Shown: piece after piece, positions 19,136 to 27,156 of the stretch | How the letters are laid out: each line of letters opens with the position of its first letter | Position numbering within the stretch: position 1 is the first letter of the stretch | DNA from: Paludibacter sp. | Lineage (GTDB): Bacteria > Bacteroidota > Bacteroidia > Bacteroidales > Paludibacteraceae | NCBI GenBank assembly: GCA_028690665.1 | Contig: JAQVAV010000002.1 | Location: 1-64,000, forward strand | Length of the DNA stretch: 64,000 nucleotides | Reading direction: 5' to 3' | Program-made: the position numbers and the translations under genes | Notes under the pieces: generated by a model | Seen by the model: the letters and a program-made list of their open reading frames with translations, nothing else | What the model was told of the DNA's origin: nothing | Databases searched by the model: none

Positions 19136-20458
19136 TTATATTTCATTTTCTCTCCAATTTCCTTTTTTGAGGAAGAGATAACCCAACCCGCCATTTAATG
19201 TCCAGTAAACAAATTCCGACATCCATACAACCCATACTTCTTGCCGGTTGTAAATTGCAGTATAATAAACGTATGAAATGTAAAAAATCAATGTGATTAT
19301 TTCTATAAAAAAGGCTGTTTGTGTACTTCCTGTTCCTGATAGTCCGTTGATTATGACATTGCTTGCTGCAAAAAATGCTACCGCAAAACTTACAACTCTG
19401 ATAACAGGGACAGAGGCCAGTATCAAATCATGATTGTCTGTGTAAATGTGGGCAAATAACTCAGGGAAGATTAAGGTCAGAATCAGCAATGGGGAAACAA
19501 GGAGCAACGCTATTCGAATGATTTTGTTGATGGTTTTTACTACTTCCTCTTCCTGGCCGGCTCCAATCATGTTACTAACTAATGTACTGGCAGTTGTTGA
19601 AAGAGCTGATGCCGGGATCATAAGTAGTACATACATGCTGCGCCCTATATTTGTAACTGCGAGCGGACGTTCTCCCATTCTTTCGATAAAAATGAAAAAT
19701 AGAAACCATGTTGATATGGATATGAAAAATTGAAACATTATAAAAACAGAAAGATTGAGTATCAGACCAATTGTTTTAAAATCAATTTTTATCGTTGAAA
19801 ATAATCCGTATTTTTTGAGATTTCCATAAATCAGGGTATGAAAGAATAGGTAAAACAAAGTTACTGCTTCGGCAATGACTGATGCAATGGCAGCTCCTTC
19901 AATTCCAAGTTCCGGAAATCCGAATTTTCCGAAAATCAAAACATAATCAAACAGAATATTGGTCACCGCTGTAATAATAGCAGAGGTGGTTAATATTCTG
20001 GTTTGTGTGATACCTACATAAAAACCTCGAAAAATAACATTCAGAAATATAAATATATATCCGTAGATACGCCAGTTGAGATACCGGACAGCAGCATCGT
20101 AAATGTGCTCTGAACTAACCAGCCTATGCATAAGATGAGGTATCCCGTATACAGAGGCTCCGAAAAGTAAAACAGCCAATATGGCATTAAAGAGTAAACC
20201 ATTGTTGAAAATCGGGCCGATCTGTTGGTATTTCTCTTCACCATTTCGTCGACCAATTAAAATCTGCACTCCCTGACTAAATCCGAAGCCTATCATGTAA
20301 ATAGCAAAATAAAAGACTCCGGCTATGGCAGATGCTCCTAAGGCAACTTCACTCACTCGTCCCAAAAATGCCGTATCAGTAACGTTGATAATATTTTGTG
20401 CAATAAGCGTGAGAATAATTGGATAGGAGATTTTGAGTATATTTTTAGTCGAGTTCAC
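19136..20458 (-). CDS. MATE-family efflux transporter
   Basis: A 440-residue inner-membrane protein with twelve hydrophobic segments arranged as two repeats. Family signatures are TDTAFLGRVSEVALGASAIA near 27-46 and, in the second half, SALSTTASTLVSNMIGAGQEEEV near 279-301. MATE pumps exchange cations (Na+ or H+) for drugs or organic cations. The substrate is unknown. The start is GTG; no ATG is available nearby. It belongs to the NorM/DinF-like branch common in Bacteroidetes. Confidence 0.88.
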   Translation of the reverse strand: MNSTKNILKISYPIILTLIAQNIINVTDTAFLGRVSEVALGASAIAGVFYFAIYMIGFGFSQGVQILIGRRNGEEKYQQIGPIFNNGLLFNAILAVLLFGASVYGIPHLMHRLVSSEHIYDAAVRYLNWRIYGYIFIFLNVIFRGFYVGITQTRILTTSAIITAVTNILFDYVLIFGKFGFPELGIEGAAIASVIAEAVTLFYLFFHTLIYGNLKKYGLFSTIKIDFKTIGLILNLSVFIMFQFFISISTWFLFFIFIERMGERPLAVTNIGRSMYVLLMIPASALSTTASTLVSNMIGAGQEEEVVKTINKIIRIALLLVSPLLILTLIFPELFAHIYTDNHDLILASVPVIRVVSFAVAFFAASNVIINGLSGTGSTQTAFFIEIITLIFYISYVYYTAIYNRQEVWVVWMSEFVYWTLNGGLGYLFLKKGNWRENEI

Positions 20459-20625
20459 TATGAGTTTTTTTATTTTCTGATAATCCTAACGTAAATTTAG
20501 TAGCTGTTGTTTTACAAAGTTACACAAAACAGGCATTATAAAAACATTCTTGATTGTGTTGAATAAAATAGGAACTGTAATGTGTTGATTTCTAAAGAGA
20601 CATTTGTTTGGCGAATTTTTATGTT

Positions 20626-20655
20626 TTTGATGGAAGGTATATATTATTACCTTTG
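20626..20655 (+). promoter_or_regulatory. Promoter of the TSUP exporter gene
   Basis: TTTG (20626-20629), an 18-base spacer and TACCTTTG (20648-20655) agree with the Bacteroidetes sigma-ABfr promoter. It lies about 45 bases before the ATG at 20699. Confidence 0.7.
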
Positions 20656-20698
20656 CAACTCATAAAAAATGAATTAAACGGATAAGCATTTTATATAA

Positions 20699-21475
20699 AT
20701 GATATACGCAGGATTTTTACTACTGGGAATTGTTGCCGGAATATTATCCGGATTATTCGGTATTGGAGGAGGTATCGTTATGGTGCCATCTCTCATTGTT
20801 TTTTTCGGCCTTGATATTCTGGATGCAAATGCTACATCTTTGGCCGCTATGCTTTTACCGGTAGGTGTCCTGGGAGTGTGGGCTTATTATAAAGCAGGAA
20901 TGATCAATGTGAAAGAATCGTTGTGGATTTCCCTGGGATTGTTTTTAGGGTCTTTTGTCGGAGGTGAATTTGCCATTAATATCAGTGAAAGTTTATTGTC
21001 CAAGCTTTATGCAGGTATTCTGCTTTATATTGCATTGTCGTATTTTGATTTATTTAAATATTTTCGAAAAAAGCCAAAGAAAGAAGTATTGATACAGAGT
21101 AAACCAGCTATTCATAAAACTTGGGCATTCATTTTGGTCGGGATGGGAGCCGGAATTTTTGCTGGCCTTTTCGGTAAAGGTGGCGGAATTGTTATTGTTC
21201 CAATGTTAATAGGTTTGTTCCATTACGATTCAAAAGCTGCTGTTGCAACCTCACTTGCGGCCTTGCAACTCCCTGTTGGTTTGCCCAGTGTGATAATTTA
21301 TGCCGATGCCGGACATTTGAATATACCCAATGCAGCTTTTATTGCAGTGGGTATGGTGGCTGGAGCATTTTTCGGGTCTAAATTGGGAGTGAAGTTGCCT
21401 TCTTCTATGTTTAAAAAGATTTATGCTCTTTTCCTGATTGCTGTTGCTGTGTTTATGGTTTATAAATACATTTAA
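20699..21475 (+). CDS. TSUP-family (TauE/SafE) anion exporter
   Basis: A 258-residue membrane protein with about eight helices. The duplicated glycine-rich motif GIVAGILSGLFGIGGGIVMVP (about 9-29) and GAGIFAGLFGKGGGIVIVP in the second half defines the TSUP family. Members move sulfite, sulfoacetate, thiosulfate or other small organosulfur anions out of the cell. No specific substrate can be read. It lies about 3 kb from the DsrE/TusA/Qmo-like operon, which makes a sulfur compound plausible but unproven. Confidence 0.85.
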   Translation: MIYAGFLLLGIVAGILSGLFGIGGGIVMVPSLIVFFGLDILDANATSLAAMLLPVGVLGVWAYYKAGMINVKESLWISLGLFLGSFVGGEFAINISESLLSKLYAGILLYIALSYFDLFKYFRKKPKKEVLIQSKPAIHKTWAFILVGMGAGIFAGLFGKGGGIVIVPMLIGLFHYDSKAAVATSLAALQLPVGLPSVIIYADAGHLNIPNAAFIAVGMVAGAFFGSKLGVKLPSSMFKKIYALFLIAVAVFMVYKYI

Positions 21476-21527
21476 GGATAGTAATTTGCTTTCCAGGAAG
21501 TGTTGTTTGTTTCGTATTGGTCAGAAA

Positions 21528-21575
21528 GTTCATAAAGTTGATCAGTTTCATTGATTTATAAAAGACTAATCATTT
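21528..21575. repeat. Intergenic phrase repeat, family B
   Basis: AGTTCATAAAGTTGATCAG and the following TTTCATTGATTTATAAAAG repeat the GTTCAT-type words seen at 5163 and 46108. The convergent TSUP-tcdA spacer contains nothing else recognised. Confidence 0.35.
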
Positions 21576-21613
21576 ACCATACATCACTCATTTTGTGAAC
21601 CATCGATTTCTGA

Positions 21614-22408
21614 CTATAGGCTCATTTCTCTCGTTTCTTTCTCAATTGCCTGAATTACAAGCCCGGCCAGAGTCATACCAAACATAGCTGGCATGTAGGA
21701 AATCGTGCCGTTAATCCTTGCTTTTGTGCTACTCCAGTTGTCGTCCTTCAGATTATTATTGCCCGGAACATTATTCGTTTTTTCTATAGTTATAGCTTCA
21801 CCTTTGTTTTTCAGTAATTCGTCGCTGTAAACACAAAAAAATTTTTTACCGACACCTCCTGCTTTTTTTATCCGGCTACGTAGAGCTGCACCGAGAGGAC
21901 ACCCCTGAACTTTCCAGAACTCGGCAACTTTTATTTTCGTTGGGTCAAGTTTAAGTGCTGCGCCCATTGATGAAAAAAAGGTTGCTTTGGTTTTTGTGGC
22001 GCTTTGGATTAAGTGAACTTTGTTGGACAGACTGTCAATGGCATCGATGATAAAATCGTAATTGTCAAGCTGAAAAGAATCGGATGATTCCGGATCATAG
22101 ATTTTTTGCAGTGCAGTGACTTCTGCTTTCGGATTTATAGCCAATAAACGCTCCTTCAGCACCTCTGCTTTTACGGATCCAACAGTCTGTGTGGTTGCGA
22201 TAAGTTGTCGGTTGATGTTAGAAACACTTACCTTGTCGGAATCCACAATGGTTATATGCTTAATTCCGGCCCGGATTAAACTTTCGGCACACCAGCTTCC
22301 AACCCCTCCAAGACCGAATAATATAACTTTTTTCGCAGATATTTTTTCCATGAAAGCAGACCCAAGTAATAATTCAGTCCTTTGGAAAATATCTTTTTCA
22401 GAAAACAT
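21614..22408 (-). CDS. tcdA: tRNA threonylcarbamoyladenosine dehydratase TcdA
   Basis: A 264-residue E1/ThiF-like enzyme that uses ATP to cyclise t6A37 of ANN-decoding tRNAs to ct6A. The nucleotide motif GLGGVGSWCAESLIRAG (about 32-48) is followed by DSDKVSVSNINRQ. A Cys in the VQGCPLGAALRSRIKKAGG segment (about 168-186) and a C-terminal TM-like helix, both usual in TcdA/CsdL, are present. It overlaps no neighbour and shares strand with the GNAT-like gene 24 bases upstream. Confidence 0.88.
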   Translation of the reverse strand: MFSEKDIFQRTELLLGSAFMEKISAKKVILFGLGGVGSWCAESLIRAGIKHITIVDSDKVSVSNINRQLIATTQTVGSVKAEVLKERLLAINPKAEVTALQKIYDPESSDSFQLDNYDFIIDAIDSLSNKVHLIQSATKTKATFFSSMGAALKLDPTKIKVAEFWKVQGCPLGAALRSRIKKAGGVGKKFFCVYSDELLKNKGEAITIEKTNNVPGNNNLKDDNWSSTKARINGTISYMPAMFGMTLAGLVIQAIEKETREMSL

Positions 22409-22432
22409 TCGAAGCTAAATAAAATAAATTAA

Positions 22433-23548
22433 TTAATCTTTAATATAACAACGGGTTCTGAGGTAAGGCTCTTTTTCGTAATTATCCCAGATTCTTACAG
22501 CATTGATGTTGTTTTCTAATTGCCCGGTTGAGATGGCATACTTTACTCCCAGATTGATACAGGCCTCATTCATAGCTGTATAATAAAGCGAATGAATTCC
22601 TTTGTTCTGCCAGTCGGGATGTACTCCGTTGAAATAAAGATCGACTGTATCGTAGTTTTTAAGAGCTTTTAGTATATGAATGAATCCGAAGGGGAAAAGT
22701 CTGCCTTTAGCCTTTTTAAAAGCGTCTGATAAAGACGGAAATATAATTCCGAAACCCACTACATCTTCTTTTTCATCGAGTATAAAACATAGCAATTCGG
22801 GACGGGCAAATCCGAAATAAGCGTCAGTATAATACTTTATTTGTTTTTCACTTAGTTCTGTAAATCCGTAAAGATTTTTAAATGCAGCATTTAAGGTTTT
22901 GAAGAACTTAGGAACATAGGGCAAAACTTCTTTTTTCTTCGCTGGAATAACTGTTTTCAGATTATATTTCTGGCTGATAAGATTATTGATTCTGTATACT
23001 TTTTCAGGAACGGGTTGAGAAGCGTTAAATTTAAGTTGAATCCAGTCAACCGATTTTTTGAAACCATGCTTTTCCATGTGAACCGGGAAATATGGAAAGT
23101 TATACGCGCTTGTAATAGCCGGTTTGTTTTCAAAACCTTCAACAAGCATTCCTTCCGGATCAAGATCGGAGAACCCGAGCGGCCCATGGATACCTTTCAT
23201 TCCTTTTTTATCGCCCCAAGCCTGTGCTGCATCTAACAGTGCTTTGGATACTTCCTTGTCGTCGATGAAGGAAATCCATCCAAAGCGTGTTCTATTATCA
23301 CTCCAGCGTTCATTAGCTTTATGGTTTATGATTGCAGCAATACGTCCGGCAACTTTACCGTCTTTATAAGCTAGAAGATAAGCAGCTTCACAATGGGCAA
23401 ATGCAGGATTCTTTTTGCGACTGAAAGTATTCCATTCGTCAAAGATCAGAGGAGGAACCCAATTTTTGTCATTTTTATAAAGGTCAAAAGGAAACATGAT
23501 AAACTTTTTCATGTCCTTTTTGGTAATAGCCTCTCTTATTTCTACCAT
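22433..23548 (-). CDS. GNAT-like acetyltransferase family protein
   Basis: A 371-residue cytoplasmic protein of a family seen widely in Bacteroidetes and Proteobacteria, with two GNAT-fold halves. The N-terminal half has VAGRIAAIINHKANER near 66-81 and GPLGFSDLDPEGMLVEGF near 122-139. The C-terminal half has an acetyl-CoA-loop-like HPDWQNKGIHSLYYTAMNEA near 312-331. The acceptor substrate is not known. Confidence 0.65.
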   Translation of the reverse strand: MVEIREAITKKDMKKFIMFPFDLYKNDKNWVPPLIFDEWNTFSRKKNPAFAHCEAAYLLAYKDGKVAGRIAAIINHKANERWSDNRTRFGWISFIDDKEVSKALLDAAQAWGDKKGMKGIHGPLGFSDLDPEGMLVEGFENKPAITSAYNFPYFPVHMEKHGFKKSVDWIQLKFNASQPVPEKVYRINNLISQKYNLKTVIPAKKKEVLPYVPKFFKTLNAAFKNLYGFTELSEKQIKYYTDAYFGFARPELLCFILDEKEDVVGFGIIFPSLSDAFKKAKGRLFPFGFIHILKALKNYDTVDLYFNGVHPDWQNKGIHSLYYTAMNEACINLGVKYAISTGQLENNINAVRIWDNYEKEPYLRTRCYIKD

Positions 23549-23596
23549 TTTCTTACTAAAGATTGAAGTTTCGCGTGCAAAAGTACAAAAAAAACT

Positions 23597-24274
23597 TTAT
23601 CCGTTCTGACTTATCAGCTTCAATGACTTTTTATTTATGATTTCAATCTTTTTTCCGGTAATTTTTATTAATCCGTCTTTGTCGAATTCCGTCAGTACAC
23701 GACTGACACTCTCTCGACTTGTGTCGACCAGGTTGGCAAATTCCGATTGAGACAATGGTAATATAAATATATCCGATTTAAAAATATTGTCGGCAAATTC
23801 AATCAGAGCATCAGCCATATTACCACGTATAAGTTTTTGTGTCCTGTTTGCACAGCGGTGGAACGATTCTAATTCGTTTTGGCAAAGTTCCAGAATAATT
23901 TCGTGGGAAAAGGCCCTGTTTTCGTCTAAAATTTTTTCAAAAATATTGACATCAATAAAACATACTTCCACATTTGTTACTGCCGTTACGGAATATTGAT
24001 TGATTTTATCACCGAAGGTTGTAGGCAATCCGAGATAAGTTGGTGATTTTACCAAACGTACGATTTGTTCATGATAAGGTCCCTGTAAATGAATTTTTAC
24101 AATTCCGGTTCGCAGAAAAACAACGTTGGTAGAATACATTCCCTGCTTAATAATTGTGTCGTTTTTTTTGAATTCTAAAACTATGTGATTTTCAGATAGT
24201 TTGTCAAAACTGTTGTCGCTTAGCGTGGCAGCTGCTTTATAATTAAAGGGGCATTGTCTACAATCGTTTTGCAT
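23597..24274 (-). CDS. Crp/Fnr-family transcriptional regulator
   Basis: A 225-residue regulator with a cyclic-nucleotide-binding-like beta-barrel (about 22-125) and a C-terminal winged helix. The recognition helix lies in SEFANLVDTSRESVSRVLTEF (about 177-197). Two Cys near the N terminus (CRQCPF) and others could sense redox or bind a cluster, but a full Fnr cysteine set is not evident. It diverges from the DsrE-TusA-Qmo-like operon. The intergenic region holds a perfect CRP-type palindrome that lies inside this gene's own promoter, so it is probably an autoregulator and likely regulates the operon too. Confidence 0.88.
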   Translation of the reverse strand: MQNDCRQCPFNYKAAATLSDNSFDKLSENHIVLEFKKNDTIIKQGMYSTNVVFLRTGIVKIHLQGPYHEQIVRLVKSPTYLGLPTTFGDKINQYSVTAVTNVEVCFIDVNIFEKILDENRAFSHEIILELCQNELESFHRCANRTQKLIRGNMADALIEFADNIFKSDIFILPLSQSEFANLVDTSRESVSRVLTEFDKDGLIKITGKKIEIINKKSLKLISQNG

Positions 24275-24303
24275 GGTACTAGTTCAAATTTATAATGTTG
24301 CCA

Positions 24304-24334
24304 CAAATATATGGATTGTGATGTAAATCACAAA
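24304..24334 (-). promoter_or_regulatory. Consensus promoter of the Crp/Fnr gene
   Basis: On the minus strand TTTG (24334-24331), exactly 19 bases, then TATATTTG (24311-24304). This is a perfect Bacteroidetes promoter 30 bases before the ATG. Confidence 0.85.
24316..24333. promoter_or_regulatory. CRP/FNR-type operator TTGTGA-N6-TCACAA
   Basis: TTGTGATGTAAATCACAA has two perfect 6-bp arms. It fills the spacer and overlaps the -33 box of the divergent regulator promoter. It also lies about 75 bases upstream of the expected start of the plus-strand operon, where activators often bind. Rex-type regulators use a very similar motif, so the owner is inferred from position. Confidence 0.75.
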
Positions 24335-24387
24335 ATAATGTATTGACCTGCACGCATTTTTATTCAACTTTTATGATTTCTAACGGG

Positions 24388-24395
24388 TATATTTG
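24388..24395 (+). promoter_or_regulatory. -7 box of the DsrE-TusA-Qmo-like operon
   Basis: TATATTTG matches TAnnTTTG and lies 86 bases before the ATG at 24481. There is no good -33 TTTG, as expected for an activator-dependent promoter. Confidence 0.5.
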
Positions 24396-24480
24396 CAGAA
24401 AAATTTCTTTAATGCTTTTTGAAAGCAATGACTATTAAAACAATACCAAGAACAAGTACAATACATTAAAACCTCAAAAC

Positions 24481-25044
24481 ATGCAAGACTTAGAAGCACA
24501 AATTGCAGAATTACAAAGTCAGATTGAAACTTTACAGGAAAAAGTTTCAGACCTTGAAAACACGAACAGAGACCAGTTGTCCATAGCCATCGTTTCAGGT
24601 GACATGGATAAAATTTTGGCCGCAATGATCATTTCTTTAGCAGCTGCGGCAATGGATACCAAAGTAAAACTTTTCTTTTCTTTCTGGGCTTTATCGGCTC
24701 TGAGAGATCCTAAAAAAACAGCGCAGGGAAAAGATTTTATTTCTAAAATGTTTGGATTTATGCTTCCAAAAGGAAAAAACAAACTCGGACTTTCCAAAAT
24801 GAACATGGCCGGCATGGGCCCTCAAATGATGAAACATATCATGAAGAAAAAGAACGTTATGTCGCTTGACGAAATGTTTAAACAAGCAGCTGAACTCGAC
24901 ATCGACATTATTGTATGCGAAATGTCTATGGATTTAATGGGCTTCAAGAAAGAAGAAATCATTGACTATCCTCATTTATCGTATGGAGGAGCAGCAACGT
25001 TTGCTGTTGATGCCGGTCAGAGCGGAGCTCAGTGGTTTATTTAG
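24481..25044 (+). CDS. DsrE/DsrF-like sulfur-carrier family protein
   Basis: A 187-residue cytoplasmic protein. Residues 1-33 are a heptad-rich coiled coil. The DsrE/F/H-like domain follows: IAIVSGDMDKILAAMIISLA, the FFSFWALSALR strand, and the helical insert with KMNMAGMGPQMMKHIMKKKN. A single candidate persulfide-carrying residue, Cys146, sits in DIIVCEMSMDLMGF. Relatives carry or transfer sulfane sulfur, often with TusA and Hdr/Dsr-type complexes. It opens an operon with tusA and Qmo-like genes, which supports the same role. Confidence 0.85.
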   Translation: MQDLEAQIAELQSQIETLQEKVSDLENTNRDQLSIAIVSGDMDKILAAMIISLAAAAMDTKVKLFFSFWALSALRDPKKTAQGKDFISKMFGFMLPKGKNKLGLSKMNMAGMGPQMMKHIMKKKNVMSLDEMFKQAAELDIDIIVCEMSMDLMGFKKEEIIDYPHLSYGGAATFAVDAGQSGAQWFI

Positions 25045-25076
25045 AAGAACCATGGATTATTAGACAAAGAATAAAA
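25041..25076. repeat. Intergenic phrase repeat, family A, copy 3
   Basis: AGAACCATGGATTATTAGAC followed by AAAGAATAAAA, directly after the DsrE-like stop codon, repeats the phrase found at 6341 and 3171. Confidence 0.45.
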
Positions 25077-25106
25077 ATATAGTACTTAATTTAATAAATT
25101 ATTATC

Positions 25107-25358
25107 ATGACAGTAGACGAATTAAAAACAGTAAGTGTAGCAAAATCAGTAGATGCACGTGGTACCGCTTGCCCGGGGCCGCTTTTGGAAGCAAAAAAAG
25201 CCATCGGAGCAATTAAGGGTGGTGATGTAATGGAAGTTTTGTCTTCAGACGAAGGAACAAAACAGGATATCCCAAAATGGTGCAGCAAACAAGGTCACGA
25301 ATATCTTGGCTTTGTTGAAGAAAACGGTTACTTCAAGGTTTACATGAAGAAAAAATAA
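25107..25358 (+). CDS. tusA: TusA-family sulfurtransferase
   Basis: An 83-residue TusA/SirA-like protein. The defining CPxP motif is present as Cys22-Pro-Gly-Pro in the segment GTACPGPLLEAKKAI. The active-site Cys carries a persulfide passed on from a donor such as a Cys desulfurase or rhodanese. Here it is encoded between a DsrE-like protein and Hdr/Qmo-like subunits rather than alone, which suggests delivery of sulfur to an electron-transfer complex rather than tRNA thiolation. Confidence 0.9.
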   Translation: MTVDELKTVSVAKSVDARGTACPGPLLEAKKAIGAIKGGDVMEVLSSDEGTKQDIPKWCSKQGHEYLGFVEENGYFKVYMKKK

Positions 25359-25433
25359 TTTCTTCAGCTTTTTATTCAGAACGCAGACGATGCAGATTTG
25401 TGTCGTTTGCGTCTACAAACAAAATCAAAAAAC

Positions 25434-25841
25434 ATGGGAGACATAAATAAACAAACCGCTAAAATTTTGGTGTTTTCTACCGAAAAAATTTCAGACCCGG
25501 CTATCGATATGGCGGGATTATTGAAATTACATTACCCTCCTACAGTATACACTATTTCCGTTCCCTGTTCAAGTGGTATAAAGCCGAGCTGGATTATGCA
25601 TGCTTATGAAAAAGGCTTCGATGGAGTTTTTATTGCTGCTGATGGCAGCGATTGTGTTTACGGCGAAACATGTACCGAAAAAACAGGAAAATTGGTGGGA
25701 AAAACACACAATTTGATGAAAGAAAAAGAAATTGACCCTGCACGTTTGCGTATGGCTGCTATGTGCTCGGTTTGTAGCGAATCGTTTGTAAAACAAATGC
25801 GGAGTTTCAACGAGTATTTACTTAAAACATTACACGCCTGA
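25434..25841 (+). CDS. MvhD/FlpD-type [2Fe-2S] protein
   Basis: A 135-residue homologue of the methyl-viologen hydrogenase delta subunit (FlpD), which passes electrons to HdrA. The five expected Cys are present: Cys45 (VPCSSG), Cys74 and Cys80 (DCVYGETC), Cys111 and Cys114 (MCSVC). I use the ATG at 25434; an in-frame TTG lies 36 bases upstream. In sulfate reducers this domain is fused to the end of QmoB. Here it is a separate gene. Its stop codon overlaps the next ATG by one base, so translation is coupled. Confidence 0.82.
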   Translation: MGDINKQTAKILVFSTEKISDPAIDMAGLLKLHYPPTVYTISVPCSSGIKPSWIMHAYEKGFDGVFIAADGSDCVYGETCTEKTGKLVGKTHNLMKEKEIDPARLRMAAMCSVCSESFVKQMRSFNEYLLKTLHA

Positions 25842-27142
25842 TGAAAGAAGCAATAAAAAATATCACTTACGATGCATTGGTGATCGGAGCCGGAATTGCA
25901 GGTGGTGAGGCTGCTCTGAATCTTGCCAACAACGGATACAAAGTGCTTTTGGTTGATAAAGAATTATCCGTGGGCGGCAAAATGATTATGTTGAGTAAAG
26001 TGTTTCCAACCCTCGATTGTGCCGCTTGTATCACAACCCCGAAAGTGTCCGAAATATCCCGCCATCCGAATATCACTATTTTTACCGGGAGTGAAGTCAG
26101 CAATATAAGGAAAATAAGCGAAAACGAATTTACGGCCAAAGTAACAAAACATCCGCGCTATGTGCATGTTGAAGACTGTACGGCCTGCCAAATGTGCGAA
26201 AATGCATGTCCTGTAAACGTGCGCGACCAATATCAGTTCGGATTGATCGGACGTAAAGCTGCGTTCATTCCTTTCAGTATATGTAGTCCGAAAGCTGCGG
26301 CCATTGATATTGACAATTGTACGCTTTGCGGAGCCTGCGAAAAAGCCTGTCCGACCAACTGTATTGATTTTACGATGGAAGAAGAAATTCTGAATCTGCA
26401 TATTAAAACAGTAGTGGTTGCTACCGGATTTAAATTGTTCGATGCTGAAAATATGCCCCGTTACGGTTACGGAGTATATAAAAATGTGATTACCGCATTA
26501 CAAATGGAGCGCGAATTGGCTCCGACCCGTCCTTACAATACTATTCTCCGTCCGGGAGATGGAAAAGTTCCCGATAAAATTGCTTACGTGCTTTGCGTAG
26601 GCTCACGCGACGCTTCGGTCGGAAACCCGATTTGTTCGCAAATTTGCTGTATGTATTCCATCAAACAGGCTCAGCTGCTAATGGGAGCGTTGCCTATGGC
26701 CGATGTGACGATTTATTATATCAATATCCGTTCGTTTGGGAAAGGTTTCGAAGAATTTTATCAGCAGGCTAAAGGTATGGGTGTGAACTTTGTAAAAGGA
26801 AAAATTGGTAAAATTTCCGAAAAAGAAGATGGAAATCTCATTCTTCGTTACGAAGATATTAACGAAGGAAAACTTCAGGAAGCCGAGCACGATATGGTCA
26901 TTCTTTCGACCGGCGTATTACCAAATACAGGAATTGAGAAATTTTTCGAGAACCAGACATTGTCGCTTGATCCGTTCCATTTTGTAGGTCAGACCGACGC
27001 ACTTCTCAGCCCGGCTAAAACAAGTATCGATGGCGTTTTTGTTGCCGGTACGGCCATTGGTCCAATGGATATTCCGGATACTATTTTGTCGGCGGGAGCA
27101 GCATCCTCCGAAGCAATCAGTTATTTAGTTGAACACCCTTAA
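25841..27142 (+). CDS. HdrA/QmoA-like FAD and iron-sulfur oxidoreductase
   Basis: A 433-residue cytoplasmic flavoprotein of the HdrA/QmoA family. FAD-binding motif VIGAGIAGGEAAL is at about 15-27. The conserved DCAACITTPK loop lies near 64-73. Two [4Fe-4S] motifs follow: DCTACQMCENACPV (about 110-123) and NCTLCGACEKACPT (about 157-170). The length agrees with QmoA (about 400 residues) and not with the longer methanogen HdrA. QmoA relays electrons between a membrane quinone module and a soluble partner. It is the fourth gene of the operon, overlapping the MvhD-like gene by one base. Confidence 0.8.
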   Translation: MKEAIKNITYDALVIGAGIAGGEAALNLANNGYKVLLVDKELSVGGKMIMLSKVFPTLDCAACITTPKVSEISRHPNITIFTGSEVSNIRKISENEFTAKVTKHPRYVHVEDCTACQMCENACPVNVRDQYQFGLIGRKAAFIPFSICSPKAAAIDIDNCTLCGACEKACPTNCIDFTMEEEILNLHIKTVVVATGFKLFDAENMPRYGYGVYKNVITALQMERELAPTRPYNTILRPGDGKVPDKIAYVLCVGSRDASVGNPICSQICCMYSIKQAQLLMGALPMADVTIYYINIRSFGKGFEEFYQQAKGMGVNFVKGKIGKISEKEDGNLILRYEDINEGKLQEAEHDMVILSTGVLPNTGIEKFFENQTLSLDPFHFVGQTDALLSPAKTSIDGVFVAGTAIGPMDIPDTILSAGAASSEAISYLVEHP

Positions 27143-27156
27143 AAGGCAAATCTGTT

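Noticed and set aside
24316-24333. The palindrome as a Rex site
   Set aside because: The sequence would also suit Rex, but no Rex gene is in the window and the site sits in the Crp/Fnr gene's own promoter; the Crp/Fnr reading is preferred though not proven.
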